A stretch of 64,000 nucleotides of DNA from Ohtaekwangia sp036786105 (GCF_036786105.1 NZ_DAIQRQ010000003.1:148565-212564); one strand, 5' to 3'; positions 9,784 to 18,972 are shown, counted from the first letter of the stretch. Translations and numbers: made by a program. The notes: generated from the sequence alone by a model not told the origin.

Positions 9784-11994
9784 ATGGATTTCTATCTTAT
9801 TTTAAAGACTCTTCAGCGCAGACTTTGGGTGTTAATTGTTTTCCCGATCATCGCCGTAATATGTGCTGTTATTCTCGTGCTGCGTATGGATAAGGTTTAC
9901 TCCTCCTATGCTCATCTGGCTACGGGCTTCACAGCAGATGATGCGGTAAAACTGAATGATGAGTCTTCCAATTCCTATGAAACAAACACACGTTTCACCA
10001 ACGTGATCGAGTCGATGAACTCACTTCCTGTGTTGAGCCTGGTTTCATACAAACTGATGTTGCACGACCTGGAAAGCGATATGCCTTACCGCGGGCTTAC
10101 CGACAAACAAAAAGAGGAACTCAACTTTACACTTACACCTTCCTTTCTCAATAAAGCCAAAGAAATACTCAAGGCGCGTGCTGCAGAGATCAAACCGCTG
10201 AATACATCCGATCCTATGGATTATAATTTGTTTGATCTGTTGAAAGCGTATGAGTACGACTATGAGTCGCTGTCTGAAAAATTCACGATCAAGCGTTTAA
10301 CTACTTCTGATTTTATTTCGGTTGATTTCAGTTCTGAAAATCCTTTCTTGTCGGCAGATGCAGTGAATGCACTGTGCGCGGAGTTTATCCGCTATAACAA
10401 AGTGCTGAAAGGTGACCGCTCTTCCGAATCACTTGAATTTCTTGAAAGCGTTGTACGCGACAAGAAGCGTATCCTGGATGAGAAGGAAGCGTTGCTGAAC
10501 GATTACAAGGTAAACAATAACGTTTTCAACTACGGTGCCGAGAGCGAAAGTAAAATCTCGCAGATCACGGAATATGAACTGAACAAGGAACATGAAGAAA
10601 AGAATGTGAATGCTCTTCGCCTGGAAAAAGCAACACTGGAAAATAAACTGCAGAACACTACCCAGCTCAATCAGCAGGAAGTGGTTCAGATCAACCAGCG
10701 CATCATTGATCTGCGCAGGCGCATCAGCGAGATTACCAACACAGGCACCGAGCAGGAGCGTGCCACACTCGGTAAACTGCGCGATGAATTACAACTCGAG
10801 ATCAGCCGCCTGGATTTCCTGAACGAAGCAAAAGACAAAGACGAATCGGCTGATCTGAAAACACAATACGAAGATGTAAAACTGAAACTGCAGATTGCCG
10901 AAGCAAACCTGCGGGCAGCAGATCAATCGCTGCGCAGACTGAAATACGATGTGTCAGGCTTTGCAACCAAAGAAGCGAAGATATCGGAACTTCAACGCGA
11001 TGTGCAGGTAGCCTCTGAAGAATACCTCGATGCTCAGGACAAATATAGTGCTGCCAAGAATAAAGCACTGGTGGTAGGAAGCTCCATCCGTCAGATACTG
11101 GAAGCACAGCCAGCGCGCGAACCGGAACCATCCAAAGGCATTCTCATTGTAGCGCTGGCCGGTATAGGAAGCTTTATATTCTGCGTAACCGTATTGTTGC
11201 TCATTGAATTTGCCGACATGACTATTCGTATACCCGTGCGCCTCGAACGACTCACCGGTCTTACTACGATAGGCTCATTGAATCTTATCAAGATCAAAGG
11301 ATTTGATCTGCGTAAAACATTTAACTCCAAAGCTACCGATAAAGAATCGGGAACCTTTGTACACTTCCTGCGCAAGCTTCGTTATGAAGTGCAGAAATCG
11401 GATGGAAAAGTTTTCCTCGTATCCAGCACGCAGCCGCAGGTTGGTAAATCGTTCATGATTATTTGCCTCTCGTATACGCTGAGTCTGGTGAATAAGAAAG
11501 TGCTGATCATCGATACGAATTTCAAACGCAACTCGCTTACCAAACTGTTGTTGCCGATAACAGACAACCGCAGACTGTTAAAGCGCGGTGTAGATGACAA
11601 AACATTGTTGCTGAATGGTAAAGATGCCGAAGAAGAAATGCCGGAAGACAATCACAACATTATATACAAAACCGAATTTAAAGGCGTTGATATTATAGGA
11701 AATATAGGCGGAACCGATTCACCTTCGGAGATTCTTGCCGGACGCGACTTCAAAGAGATGATCGCGAACCTGTCGTTGCAATACGACTATATATTTCTGG
11801 AGGGACCGTCTATCAACGAGTATTCTGATTCGAAAGAGCTGATCGACTATGTAGACAAAGTCATTGCTGTGTTCGATGCCAACACGAATCTTAATCACCT
11901 CGATAAAGAGTCAATCAATTACCTCAAATCGATAAAAGATAAATTGCTGGGCTCTGTATTGAATAAGGTTCAACTCAAAGATCTATCAGTTTAG
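9784..11994 (+). CDS. Wzz/BY-kinase-like polysaccharide co-polymerase
   Basis: This 736-residue inner-membrane protein likely controls chain length and export of the polysaccharide made by this operon. Membrane segments lie near residues 14-34 and 448-470. The periplasmic part between them is rich in predicted coiled coil (about 215-425). The cytosolic C-terminus (about 500-736) resembles a bacterial tyrosine kinase ATPase: Walker A-like SSTQPQVGKSF near 546, Walker A'-like VLIIDTNFKRNS near 573, and Walker B-like YDYIFLEGPSINE near 660-675. The second Asp of A' is Asn, the Walker B Asp is Glu, and there is no C-terminal tyrosine cluster (it ends KVQLKDLSV). It is therefore probably a weak or inactive kinase with a structural role. 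It is the first gene of a tight operon. Confidence 0.82.
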   Translation: MDFYLILKTLQRRLWVLIVFPIIAVICAVILVLRMDKVYSSYAHLATGFTADDAVKLNDESSNSYETNTRFTNVIESMNSLPVLSLVSYKLMLHDLESDMPYRGLTDKQKEELNFTLTPSFLNKAKEILKARAAEIKPLNTSDPMDYNLFDLLKAYEYDYESLSEKFTIKRLTTSDFISVDFSSENPFLSADAVNALCAEFIRYNKVLKGDRSSESLEFLESVVRDKKRILDEKEALLNDYKVNNNVFNYGAESESKISQITEYELNKEHEEKNVNALRLEKATLENKLQNTTQLNQQEVVQINQRIIDLRRRISEITNTGTEQERATLGKLRDELQLEISRLDFLNEAKDKDESADLKTQYEDVKLKLQIAEANLRAADQSLRRLKYDVSGFATKEAKISELQRDVQVASEEYLDAQDKYSAAKNKALVVGSSIRQILEAQPAREPEPSKGILIVALAGIGSFIFCVTVLLLIEFADMTIRIPVRLERLTGLTTIGSLNLIKIKGFDLRKTFNSKATDKESGTFVHFLRKLRYEVQKSDGKVFLVSSTQPQVGKSFMIICLSYTLSLVNKKVLIIDTNFKRNSLTKLLLPITDNRRLLKRGVDDKTLLLNGKDAEEEMPEDNHNIIYKTEFKGVDIIGNIGGTDSPSEILAGRDFKEMIANLSLQYDYIFLEGPSINEYSDSKELIDYVDKVIAVFDANTNLNHLDKESINYLKSIKDKLLGSVLNKVQLKDLSV

Positions 11995-12011
11995 TTACCG
12001 GCTAGATAACT

Positions 12012-13352
12012 ATGGGCAAAAACTCGTATTGGCTTAAGTCTGGTTTTTACTCCATGGGTTACCGGCTATCGGTGCTGATCTTTGGCTTCGGTAGTTTCTA
12101 TTTCCTTATCCGGTATTTCTCACAGGCGGAGTTTGGTGCATGGGCATTGTTTATCAGCATTACCACCATCATTGAAATGTCGCGGAACGGATTGATCCAG
12201 AATGCTGTGATCAAACTGATCCACACCAGCGATCCGGATGACGAAGGCAAAATCGTGCTCGCTTCGTTCAGCATAAACATTATATACTCGGCTGTTATTT
12301 ATGCGTTGCTCGCCGGCTTCTCCGGTGTGCTCAGCAACATGTTTCATATACCCGACATCGGCACTATGTTCGTATACTACGGTGTTACAATCTTCTTTCT
12401 GATACCGTTCTCGCAGTTCAACTATATTCAACAGGCCAAGTTCAGCTTTAGCGGTATATTCTGGAGCACGGTATTGCGCCAGGGAAGTTTCTTTATAGCG
12501 GTATTGATCATTTGCTTGTTGAAAATAGAGATTTCGCTGATCGACCTCGTGTTGGTGCAGTCCGCCTGCACGCTGGTGGGGCTTATCTGTGCTTACTTCT
12601 GTGCGCGCCGGTTCATTCATATTTCCTATGTGTTGGATGGTGCCATTGTAAAGAAAGTACTGGGCTTTGGAAAGTATGTGATGGGCACCAATATATGTTC
12701 GCTCGTATTCAAAACAGTAGATCAATTTTCGGTAGGGTATTTTCTCAGTCCCAACATTGTAGCGTTGTATAACTCTGCCATACGCGTATCCAACCTTATA
12801 GAATACCCCAGCACTTCAGTAGCCGAAGTAGTATATCCGCAGAGCGCGTTCCGTACCAGTTCCCAAGGCGATGGTGCAGCCAAGTTACTCTACGAAAAAT
12901 CCGTAGGCCTTACCCTGGCGCTCACACTGCCTGTGGTGATTGGAACGTTAGTGTTTGCCGATCTGATCATTTATGTTATAGCAGGTCCATCATATCATGA
13001 AGCAGCAACCATTCTGCGCATTACCATTCTGTATGGAATATTTACTCCCTTCAACCGGCAGTTCGGTACTGTGATGGATTCATCCGGAAGGCCGCAGCTC
13101 AACTTTGCGCTCATGCTGGCCAGCGTGTTTATAAACATTGCCAGCAACTATATATTTATACAACAGTTCGGTATGATAGGAGCGGCCTATGGCACACTGC
13201 TCTCGTATGTTATTGTTTTTCTGGTTGGCAACACCATGCTTACGCGCATCTTCGGCATTGAGATGCAGCAGATATTCCATTACATGTTTCATTACTACGG
13301 CGTGGCATTTCAGTTCATTCAGAAGAAATTAAAAACCAGGTTACAGGGATGA
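12012..13352 (+). CDS. Polysaccharide flippase (Wzx/PST-like)
   Basis: This 446-residue protein has about 12-14 hydrophobic segments and the N-terminal layout of the oligosaccharide flippase (MATE/MOP) superfamily: a first helix ending in GSFYFLIRYFSQAEFGAWAL, which corresponds to the common YG.W motif. Family members move lipid-linked oligosaccharide units across the inner membrane. It starts 17 bases after the co-polymerase gene and its stop overlaps the next start (ATGA), showing coupled translation. It is likely the flippase for the repeat unit primed by the sugar transferase at 46988-48112. Its exact substrate cannot be told from sequence. Confidence 0.83.
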   Translation: MGKNSYWLKSGFYSMGYRLSVLIFGFGSFYFLIRYFSQAEFGAWALFISITTIIEMSRNGLIQNAVIKLIHTSDPDDEGKIVLASFSINIIYSAVIYALLAGFSGVLSNMFHIPDIGTMFVYYGVTIFFLIPFSQFNYIQQAKFSFSGIFWSTVLRQGSFFIAVLIICLLKIEISLIDLVLVQSACTLVGLICAYFCARRFIHISYVLDGAIVKKVLGFGKYVMGTNICSLVFKTVDQFSVGYFLSPNIVALYNSAIRVSNLIEYPSTSVAEVVYPQSAFRTSSQGDGAAKLLYEKSVGLTLALTLPVVIGTLVFADLIIYVIAGPSYHEAATILRITILYGIFTPFNRQFGTVMDSSGRPQLNFALMLASVFINIASNYIFIQQFGMIGAAYGTLLSYVIVFLVGNTMLTRIFGIEMQQIFHYMFHYYGVAFQFIQKKLKTRLQG

Positions 13353-14572
13353 GAGAAGAAACCGATATCGTTATGCTGGCACTGGCGCGTTGGGATGGTC
13401 CGTATGCATCCACGGCATTTTCGTTGGCGAAAGAGCTCTCCCGCAAGAACCGCGTCTTTTATATCGACAATCCCTTTACCCTGAAAGATGTAGCGGTTAA
13501 TCTGCATCATCACCAGATACAGTCGCGCATTACACCGCTGCTTACCGGCCGTCATGTTGGGCGACAGATCTATACTGATAATGCAAACCTGATCAACATA
13601 CGCCCCAAGGCGGTGATCCCTATCAACTTTTTTCCGTATGGTAAATTATATAGTTACCTCTCAAAGGTAAACAACCATGTAGTAAACCAGGCACTGCGCA
13701 GGACGATAAAAGAGTATGGAATAGAACGATTTATCTTCATTAACTCGTTCAATCCTTTTTACCTGCAGGATGTAAAAGAATTCAATCCTGAGCTTACGGT
13801 ATATCATTGCGTGGATAATATAGCCGAGTCGAAATATATAGGCAAGCATGGCAAATCTCTGGAAGAAGATGCCATGCGTCAGTATGATGTTACCATCACT
13901 ACTTCGAAGAAACTATACGAGATGGCTTCGCAGTATACCCGGAATGTTTTCTGCCTGCCGAATGCAGCCGATTTCAATCACTTTCAAAAAGCGATATACG
14001 AGCCGTTTTTGCGGCCAAATGAGCTTGACGGACTGGAGTCTAAGAAAATAATTGGCTATATTGGTCATGTAGATTTCAGGATAGATTACGAATTACTGAA
14101 CAAGCTCACCCGCGCGCACGCTGATAAGATTATCCTGATAGTAGGGCCGGAGCATGAGGCTGACAAGGAAAAACTGGAACGGTTGCCCAATGTTATCTCT
14201 ACAGGGAAAAAGCCTTTTGAAGAACTGCCGGCATACTTGAAATTTATAGACTGTGCGATCATTCCGTTTTTACGGAACAACCTGACAGCAAGTATCTATC
14301 CGCTAAAACTGAATGAATACCTGGCGGCAGGAAAGCCCATTGTTACTACAGGCTTTTCGCCAGACCTGGAAGATTTTGGAAATACCATACGAATTGAAAA
14401 CTCACCCGATGGTTTTATTCGCGGTGTGCAGGAAGAGATTCTAACCGACTCTGCCCAGAAGAAAGAACAACGCATGCAGGTGGCAGCCCACAACACGTGG
14501 ACGGCAAGAGTAGAATCTTTCTGGGAAATGGTTTCACCTTATTTGAAAAACGGACAACCTGTATATGGCTAA
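13349..14572 (+). CDS. Family 4/1-type glycosyltransferase (TuaH-like)
   Basis: This 407-residue, soluble or peripheral enzyme has a GT-B fold. It begins IVMLALARWDGPYASTAFSLA, the donor-free N-terminal domain seen in TuaH-like enzymes. The C-terminal domain has IIGYIGHVDFRIDY and LNEYLAAGKPIVTTG, the latter the GT4 donor-binding loop (E..A.G.P). No signal or membrane segment is visible. It probably adds one sugar to the lipid-linked repeat unit in the cytosol. Its start overlaps the flippase stop by four bases. Its own end overlaps the 34-residue microprotein start. Confidence 0.85.
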   Translation: MREETDIVMLALARWDGPYASTAFSLAKELSRKNRVFYIDNPFTLKDVAVNLHHHQIQSRITPLLTGRHVGRQIYTDNANLINIRPKAVIPINFFPYGKLYSYLSKVNNHVVNQALRRTIKEYGIERFIFINSFNPFYLQDVKEFNPELTVYHCVDNIAESKYIGKHGKSLEEDAMRQYDVTITTSKKLYEMASQYTRNVFCLPNAADFNHFQKAIYEPFLRPNELDGLESKKIIGYIGHVDFRIDYELLNKLTRAHADKIILIVGPEHEADKEKLERLPNVISTGKKPFEELPAYLKFIDCAIIPFLRNNLTASIYPLKLNEYLAAGKPIVTTGFSPDLEDFGNTIRIENSPDGFIRGVQEEILTDSAQKKEQRMQVAAHNTWTARVESFWEMVSPYLKNGQPVYG

Positions 14573-14669
14573 ATATAAAATTCCATTTCATCATCAGGCC
14601 ATGGAGTGGGTGCTTATCGCCATGAGCATTGCCGTATGTGCAATTTTCTTTTTCATGATAGTATTTTAA
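14565..14669 (+). CDS. 34-residue single-pass membrane microprotein
   Basis: The ATG at 14565 overlaps the glycosyltransferase stop (ATGGCTAA), and the frame ends with TAA at 14667-14669. The product is MAKYKIPFHHQ followed by a hydrophobic helix of about 20 residues ending FFFMIVF. A short basic head and one helix fit a small inner-membrane protein, N-in. It fits exactly between the glycosyltransferase and the O-antigen ligase (GTG at 14672) with overlapping or adjacent ends, which favours real translation over chance. Function is unknown; it may be a small partner of the polymerase or flippase. An alternative is that an N-terminal extension of the downstream gene overlaps it. Confidence 0.5.
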   Translation: MAKYKIPFHHQAMEWVLIAMSIAVCAIFFFMIVF

Positions 14670-14671
14670 AC

Positions 14672-16192
14672 GTGCAGGAGAAGAAAGACTATATATTGGA
14701 TTTTACGGCAGACCAGCCCGAGGATGGCAAGAGTATATTTTCTCTTTCCGGCCCTGGTAAAGGTAAGAGTCTGCTGCGATCGCCTCTGCTTTATATTGTG
14801 CTGCTGTTTACCTCTGTGGGAATGGCGTTTGCCTTTTCGTGGTTCGGACCGGTATTCGGCTTTATCTGTATCGGGCTTATAGTAGGTATACCGGCCGTGC
14901 TCTACTCGGTGGTAAACCTGAAATTCGGCATTGTTGTACTTTTCATCATCTCATTTTTCCTGCAGGGATTCAACCGCTTTGCCGCAGGTATACCGTTGGG
15001 TATTGTACTTGATGTGTTCCTGGTAATTATGCTCATCGGGCTGCTGGTGCGAAAATGGCAGGCTGGCGATTATACATTAGCCAGCAATCCCATCAGCATT
15101 GTAGTGTGGGCATGGATTATCTTCAACGTACTGGAGTTCTTCAACCCGATTGCCAATACACAAGCCTGGATCTTTGTGATTCGCGGTATAGCCATCCTTA
15201 TGATCTTCTACTTCATTATTCTGTATGCTATAGATGGTGTAGGCTTCTTCAAAGTGCTGATCAATATATGGATTGTATTATCACTGATTGGCGGACTCTA
15301 CGGCCTGTTCCAGGAATTTCACGGGATGATGCCGTTTGAAAAAGCCTGGGTAGCAGCGGATGACTTCCGGTATAAATTGATCTTCAACTGGGGCCGCTAT
15401 CGTATCTTCTCGTTCTTTAACGATCCTACGGTATATGGTGTACTGATGTCGTTCTCGGCATTGTTCTGTATCACACTACTCACCGGGCCGTTTAAGTTTC
15501 TTTACAAGGTATTTCTGGCCTTCAGTGCTGCGGTTATGGGCCTTGCCATGATCTATGCCGGAACGCGCACGGCGTATGCCATGCTGCCGGCCGGATTTAT
15601 ATTCTATGCATTACTCACATTCCAGACACGAACGCTGGCCTTTGCAGCGTTTGGATTAGCGGTGGGAGCGTTCGTTATATTTTCAGGTATACGAAGCCTC
15701 GGACCTTTTCTGAGCACAAACAGCCTGGAGCGTATACGTTCTGCATTCAAGCCGAGTGAAGACCCATCGTTCCAGGTACGCGAGCGAAGCCAGGCATTCA
15801 TCAAGCCTTTTATTCAGTCGCATCCGTTTGGGGCTGGGCTGGGCAGTATCGGTATATGGGGGCAACGTTTTTCGCCCGGATCGATGCTGGCCGATTTTGC
15901 TCCCGACAGTGGTTATGTCCGGGTAGCGGTAGAGCTGGGTTGGGTTGGGCTGCTGTTGTATTGCGTGTTCTTTATTGTGATTTTGATAGTGGGTATACGA
16001 AATTATTACCGAACGCGATCGCCCGAGTTAAGAGCCTATATGGCTGCACTGGTGGCAGTAGTGTTTAGCCTGGTGATTGGTAATTATCCGCAGCAGGTAT
16101 TGATACAGGTGCCCACTATATTGATCTTTTATGCCATCATGGCGATGCTGGTGCGTCTCCGTGAAATTGACGAAGCAACTTACAAAGAATAA
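14672..16192 (+). CDS. O-antigen ligase/polymerase family protein (Wzy-like)
   Basis: This is a polytopic membrane protein of about 506 residues with 11-13 hydrophobic segments. The large loop contains the Wzy_C-type signature HPFGAGLGSIGIWG followed by PDSGYVRVAVELGW, typical of O-antigen ligases and polymerases that join lipid-linked glycan units in the periplasm. The GTG at 14672 is chosen because it directly follows the microprotein stop. Upstream in-frame starts (GTG 14606, ATG 14636) would overlap that small gene and add a tail without a family match. It lies between flippase/glycosyltransferase genes and a TolC-like gene, so it is the likely polymerase of this operon. Confidence 0.82.
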   Translation: MQEKKDYILDFTADQPEDGKSIFSLSGPGKGKSLLRSPLLYIVLLFTSVGMAFAFSWFGPVFGFICIGLIVGIPAVLYSVVNLKFGIVVLFIISFFLQGFNRFAAGIPLGIVLDVFLVIMLIGLLVRKWQAGDYTLASNPISIVVWAWIIFNVLEFFNPIANTQAWIFVIRGIAILMIFYFIILYAIDGVGFFKVLINIWIVLSLIGGLYGLFQEFHGMMPFEKAWVAADDFRYKLIFNWGRYRIFSFFNDPTVYGVLMSFSALFCITLLTGPFKFLYKVFLAFSAAVMGLAMIYAGTRTAYAMLPAGFIFYALLTFQTRTLAFAAFGLAVGAFVIFSGIRSLGPFLSTNSLERIRSAFKPSEDPSFQVRERSQAFIKPFIQSHPFGAGLGSIGIWGQRFSPGSMLADFAPDSGYVRVAVELGWVGLLLYCVFFIVILIVGIRNYYRTRSPELRAYMAALVAVVFSLVIGNYPQQVLIQVPTILIFYAIMAMLVRLREIDEATYKE

Positions 16193-16197
16193 CCCAT

Positions 16198-16941
16198 ATG
16201 AAAATTTTTACAATCTTCCTCTTTACCTTTGCACCATTGGCAATGATTGCCCAGACGGTGGATTACAACAAAGTAATTATACCGGATCGGATTACAAATG
16301 TATCGTTTGATGAGCGCCTGGTGCAACTGGCCTGGCGAAACCACCCCTCTGTAAAAGTAGCACAGCAGAATGTTGAGATTGCTGAAACAGAACGCTCCAT
16401 GGCCAAGTGGTCGTGGCTCGACAATATCTATGGCGTAGGAAACCTAAACGAATTTACAGTAGCGCCTGCATCGCACGAGCGCTCCATCTACTATCCGCGC
16501 TATAACTTTGGTGTACGTGTTTCCCTGGGAGATTTTGTGCAGATGCCAAAGAAAACCAAGCTGGCTACTTACCGCATGGTGAATGCCAACCACGTAGTGA
16601 ATGGACAAAAGCTGTCTATACGCGAAGAAGTATTGCAAAGTGTAGAGCGTATGAAGGAGAATTACAAAATCATAAAGCTGCGCCAGTTTGTGAAGGAAGA
16701 ATATTACCAGATGTATAAAGAAGCTGAGAAGAAATTCCAGACCAACGAAATTAACCTTGAGCGTTTAAGAGCTGCCTTGCAGGTATACTATAGCCGCTCG
16801 GAAGATCTGATTCAGGCACAATCAGAATTTAACCAGGAGAAACTGAATCTCGAAGGATTTACCGGTGTGCGTCTGGAAGAGATTGAAGGATATACCGAAT
16901 TTTTGGCACGCCTTGATGAAGAGGCGAAGCAGGATTTTTAA
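16198..16941 (+). CDS. Half-length TolC-like outer-membrane protein
   Basis: The protein has 247 residues with signal peptide MKIFTIFLFTFAPLAMIAQ. The mature part has SFDERLVQLAWRNHPSVKVAQQNVEIAETE, the typical TolC/OEP entrance helix, then a short barrel-strand region (about 75-125), then long helices with heptad-like spacing (QSVERMKENYKI to the end). Full TolC proteins have two such halves in about 430 residues; this has one, so it could assemble as a larger oligomer or act as a partial channel component. It starts 5 bases after the ligase stop. No Wza/BexD-type exporter is seen in the window, so it may take part in export of the polysaccharide, but this is inference. Confidence 0.7.
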   Translation: MKIFTIFLFTFAPLAMIAQTVDYNKVIIPDRITNVSFDERLVQLAWRNHPSVKVAQQNVEIAETERSMAKWSWLDNIYGVGNLNEFTVAPASHERSIYYPRYNFGVRVSLGDFVQMPKKTKLATYRMVNANHVVNGQKLSIREEVLQSVERMKENYKIIKLRQFVKEEYYQMYKEAEKKFQTNEINLERLRAALQVYYSRSEDLIQAQSEFNQEKLNLEGFTGVRLEEIEGYTEFLARLDEEAKQDF

Positions 16942-16967
16942 GGGAGAACAGCGGGGGAGATTCAGGC

Positions 16968-18155
16968 ATGCTTCAGTTTTTAAAAAACCTTCCTGAGAAA
17001 CTAACCAGGGTAACGTCAGGCGGAAAGGTTATCAGGGAGATTGACGGGCTTCGGTTCCTGGCTATATTTCCGGTGGTGGTGCAGCACTTGAGCGAACGCT
17101 ACGAACGGTATACATCTACGCAATTTACACCTGGCAACGAGTTTGCGTTTACGCACTTTGTTACCAACCGCGGTTTTATAGGGGTATATATATTCTTTGT
17201 TATCAGTGGATTTATACTGGGATTGCCGTTCGCATCCTACTGCCTGTACGGTGGCCGGAAAATAGAATTGAAGAGCTACTACTGGCGCAGGGTTACGCGC
17301 CTTGAACCTCCTTACATTCTGGTAATGACAATCTTTGCCATTGCGGTTGTATTTATGGGATTCTATACCTTCCGCGATATCATACCGCATTACTTTGCGA
17401 GTATATTTTACCTGCACAATATTATATACAAGGGCTGGACGTTCATTAACCCTCCGGTATGGACGCTGGAAATTGAAGTGCAGTTCTATGTACTGGCGCC
17501 TTTCCTGGCATTGTTGTTCTTCAAACCCAGGTCGCCCGCAGTGCGCAGAGCGTTGCTGTTGGGATTTATACTGATAATAATGTTGCTGCAGCAGCACTAT
17601 TGCATTCTGCATCAGTTTACCAAGCTTACTATTCTGGGCCACCTGCAGTACTTCCTCATCGGGTTTATCTTTGCCGACCTATACCTTACCGAATGGAAAG
17701 AGGGCATCAGGAAACATACTGTATTTAATTATATCGCTATTGTCAGTTTTATCGTGATGATTGTAACGTGGAGCTGGAATCACGAGCTGATCAACCGCAT
17801 CGGGTTTATTGTCGCGTTGTTTGTGCTGTTCTACTCAGTCTTTAAATCAACCTGGCTGAACCGGTTCTTTACCTTGCCATGGATCACCGCCATAGGAGGG
17901 ATGTGCTATACTATATATTTATTGCACCTGCCCTTTATAGAATTCTTTGTACGCGTTACCAAGAATATTGTGGTTACACATTCGTTCACCATCAACTATT
18001 TAGTGCAGTTGTTGTTGATTACGCCATTCCTGCTGGCTGTCAGCATAGGGTTTTTCCTGCTGATCGAAAAGCCATGTATGTATAAGGACTGGCCGCAGCG
18101 ACTGAAGAAAAGTATACAGAGCCGATTTGCATCGGTAAAACAGGAAGAAGCTTAG
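16968..18155 (+). CDS. Acyltransferase family 3 (OafA-like)
   Basis: This 395-residue integral membrane protein has about 10 hydrophobic segments. The N-terminus carries IREIDGLRFLAIFPVVVQHLSERY, the acyltransferase-3 signature with its conserved histidine, and later GFIGVYIFFVISGFILG and the RRVTRLEPPY loop, all typical of OafA/YrhL enzymes. Such proteins transfer acetyl or other acyl groups to surface glycans on the periplasmic side. It is the last gene of the plus-strand polysaccharide operon, 26 bases after the TolC-like gene. Its stop codon lies in a perfect palindrome shared with the convergent methyltransferase gene. Confidence 0.87.
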   Translation: MLQFLKNLPEKLTRVTSGGKVIREIDGLRFLAIFPVVVQHLSERYERYTSTQFTPGNEFAFTHFVTNRGFIGVYIFFVISGFILGLPFASYCLYGGRKIELKSYYWRRVTRLEPPYILVMTIFAIAVVFMGFYTFRDIIPHYFASIFYLHNIIYKGWTFINPPVWTLEIEVQFYVLAPFLALLFFKPRSPAVRRALLLGFILIIMLLQQHYCILHQFTKLTILGHLQYFLIGFIFADLYLTEWKEGIRKHTVFNYIAIVSFIVMIVTWSWNHELINRIGFIVALFVLFYSVFKSTWLNRFFTLPWITAIGGMCYTIYLLHLPFIEFFVRVTKNIVVTHSFTINYLVQLLLITPFLLAVSIGFFLLIEKPCMYKDWPQRLKKSIQSRFASVKQEEA

Positions 18156-18169
18156 CGATGCGCTAAGCT
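18149..18169. terminator. Palindromic hairpin over two convergent stop codons
   Basis: A 9-bp perfect stem (AGCTTAGCG / CGCTAAGCT) with a 3-base loop holds the acyltransferase TAG in its left arm and the methyltransferase TAG (minus strand) in its right arm. It is placed as a bidirectional terminator, but neither side has a good U-tract, so it may instead be an RNA end-stabilising hairpin. Confidence 0.5.
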
Positions 18170-18972
18170 GGCTTCCTGCCGATAACCTGAATAGCGTTTC
18201 CGGTATTGCGCGGGAAATAGAGGAAACGATCGAGGTGCACCAGCGCCTTGCATAAAGGCAGGCACAGAAGCTGCACAATAGAACCTCCCTTTTTACTTAG
18301 GAAGCCAATCTCCCAGCCAATGCGCGATAGCATGCCGTCAGTATAGGAAGCATGTTCAATGGTGAAGCCTTCTTCTATAAAGCGCTGCTTCAATCCTTCC
18401 AGATCGTATACCTGCCCAACGTGCTCATGATCCAGCCATTCCTGGTGATCTTCGAAGAGGCTTTCGGGCAGCAGCGTGTGCTGTTTAATGTTGGGTATTT
18501 TTACCAGGAGATATCCGCCCGGCTTAAGCTTGGCATAACAATCTTTAAAGGGCATTTGCTCTTTGTGGATGTGTTCAAATACATCTACAGCAAACACAAA
18601 ATCATACGCCTCATTGTCGGGAAGTTTTTCAATCAGCTCGGGGAACACTTCAACATTTTTAAAATTAAGCTGCTTCACCACCTGCCGCAGTTTGTGAACG
18701 CGTTCCGGTAAAATTTCAATAGCCGTGAACTGAGCTTGTGGCATTTTTTCCGCCATCATAAATGTAAACTCTCCGAGGCCGGCACCGAGGTCTATAATCC
18801 TTTTGAAAGATGATAAAGGCAAGGTGCGTAACAATCGGATAAACACGCGCGACCGGGCATAGTTGCCGACATTCGTGTAGCCGAAGACATTGTAAACCAT
18901 TTTCGAGACAATAGGAGCTCGATTCATTCGATCGCTCGAAACGTACTGGGTTCTTCCGTAAGTGAAATTCAT
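18163..18972 (-). CDS. Class I SAM-dependent methyltransferase
   Basis: This 269-residue cytosolic protein has motif I RIIDLGAGLGEF near residues 60-70, the acidic residue of motif II in FTAIEILPER, and motif IV-like YDFVFAVDVFEHI. A downstream LKPGGYLLVKIPN strand is typical of methyltransferase family 11/23 enzymes. Its position at the end of a polysaccharide operon suggests methylation of a sugar or lipid intermediate, though it is transcribed in the opposite direction and the substrate cannot be read. The C-terminal 60 residues (after GMLSRIGWEIGFLSK) are hydrophobic and could touch the membrane. Confidence 0.8.
   Translation of the reverse strand: MNFTYGRTQYVSSDRMNRAPIVSKMVYNVFGYTNVGNYARSRVFIRLLRTLPLSSFKRIIDLGAGLGEFTFMMAEKMPQAQFTAIEILPERVHKLRQVVKQLNFKNVEVFPELIEKLPDNEAYDFVFAVDVFEHIHKEQMPFKDCYAKLKPGGYLLVKIPNIKQHTLLPESLFEDHQEWLDHEHVGQVYDLEGLKQRFIEEGFTIEHASYTDGMLSRIGWEIGFLSKKGGSIVQLLCLPLCKALVHLDRFLYFPRNTGNAIQVIGRKPA

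Noticed and set aside
17016..17642. 208-codon minus-strand frame inside the acyltransferase gene
   Set aside because: It is antisense to a well-supported membrane protein gene, has no domain, and its composition is that expected of the reverse complement of a hydrophobic gene.
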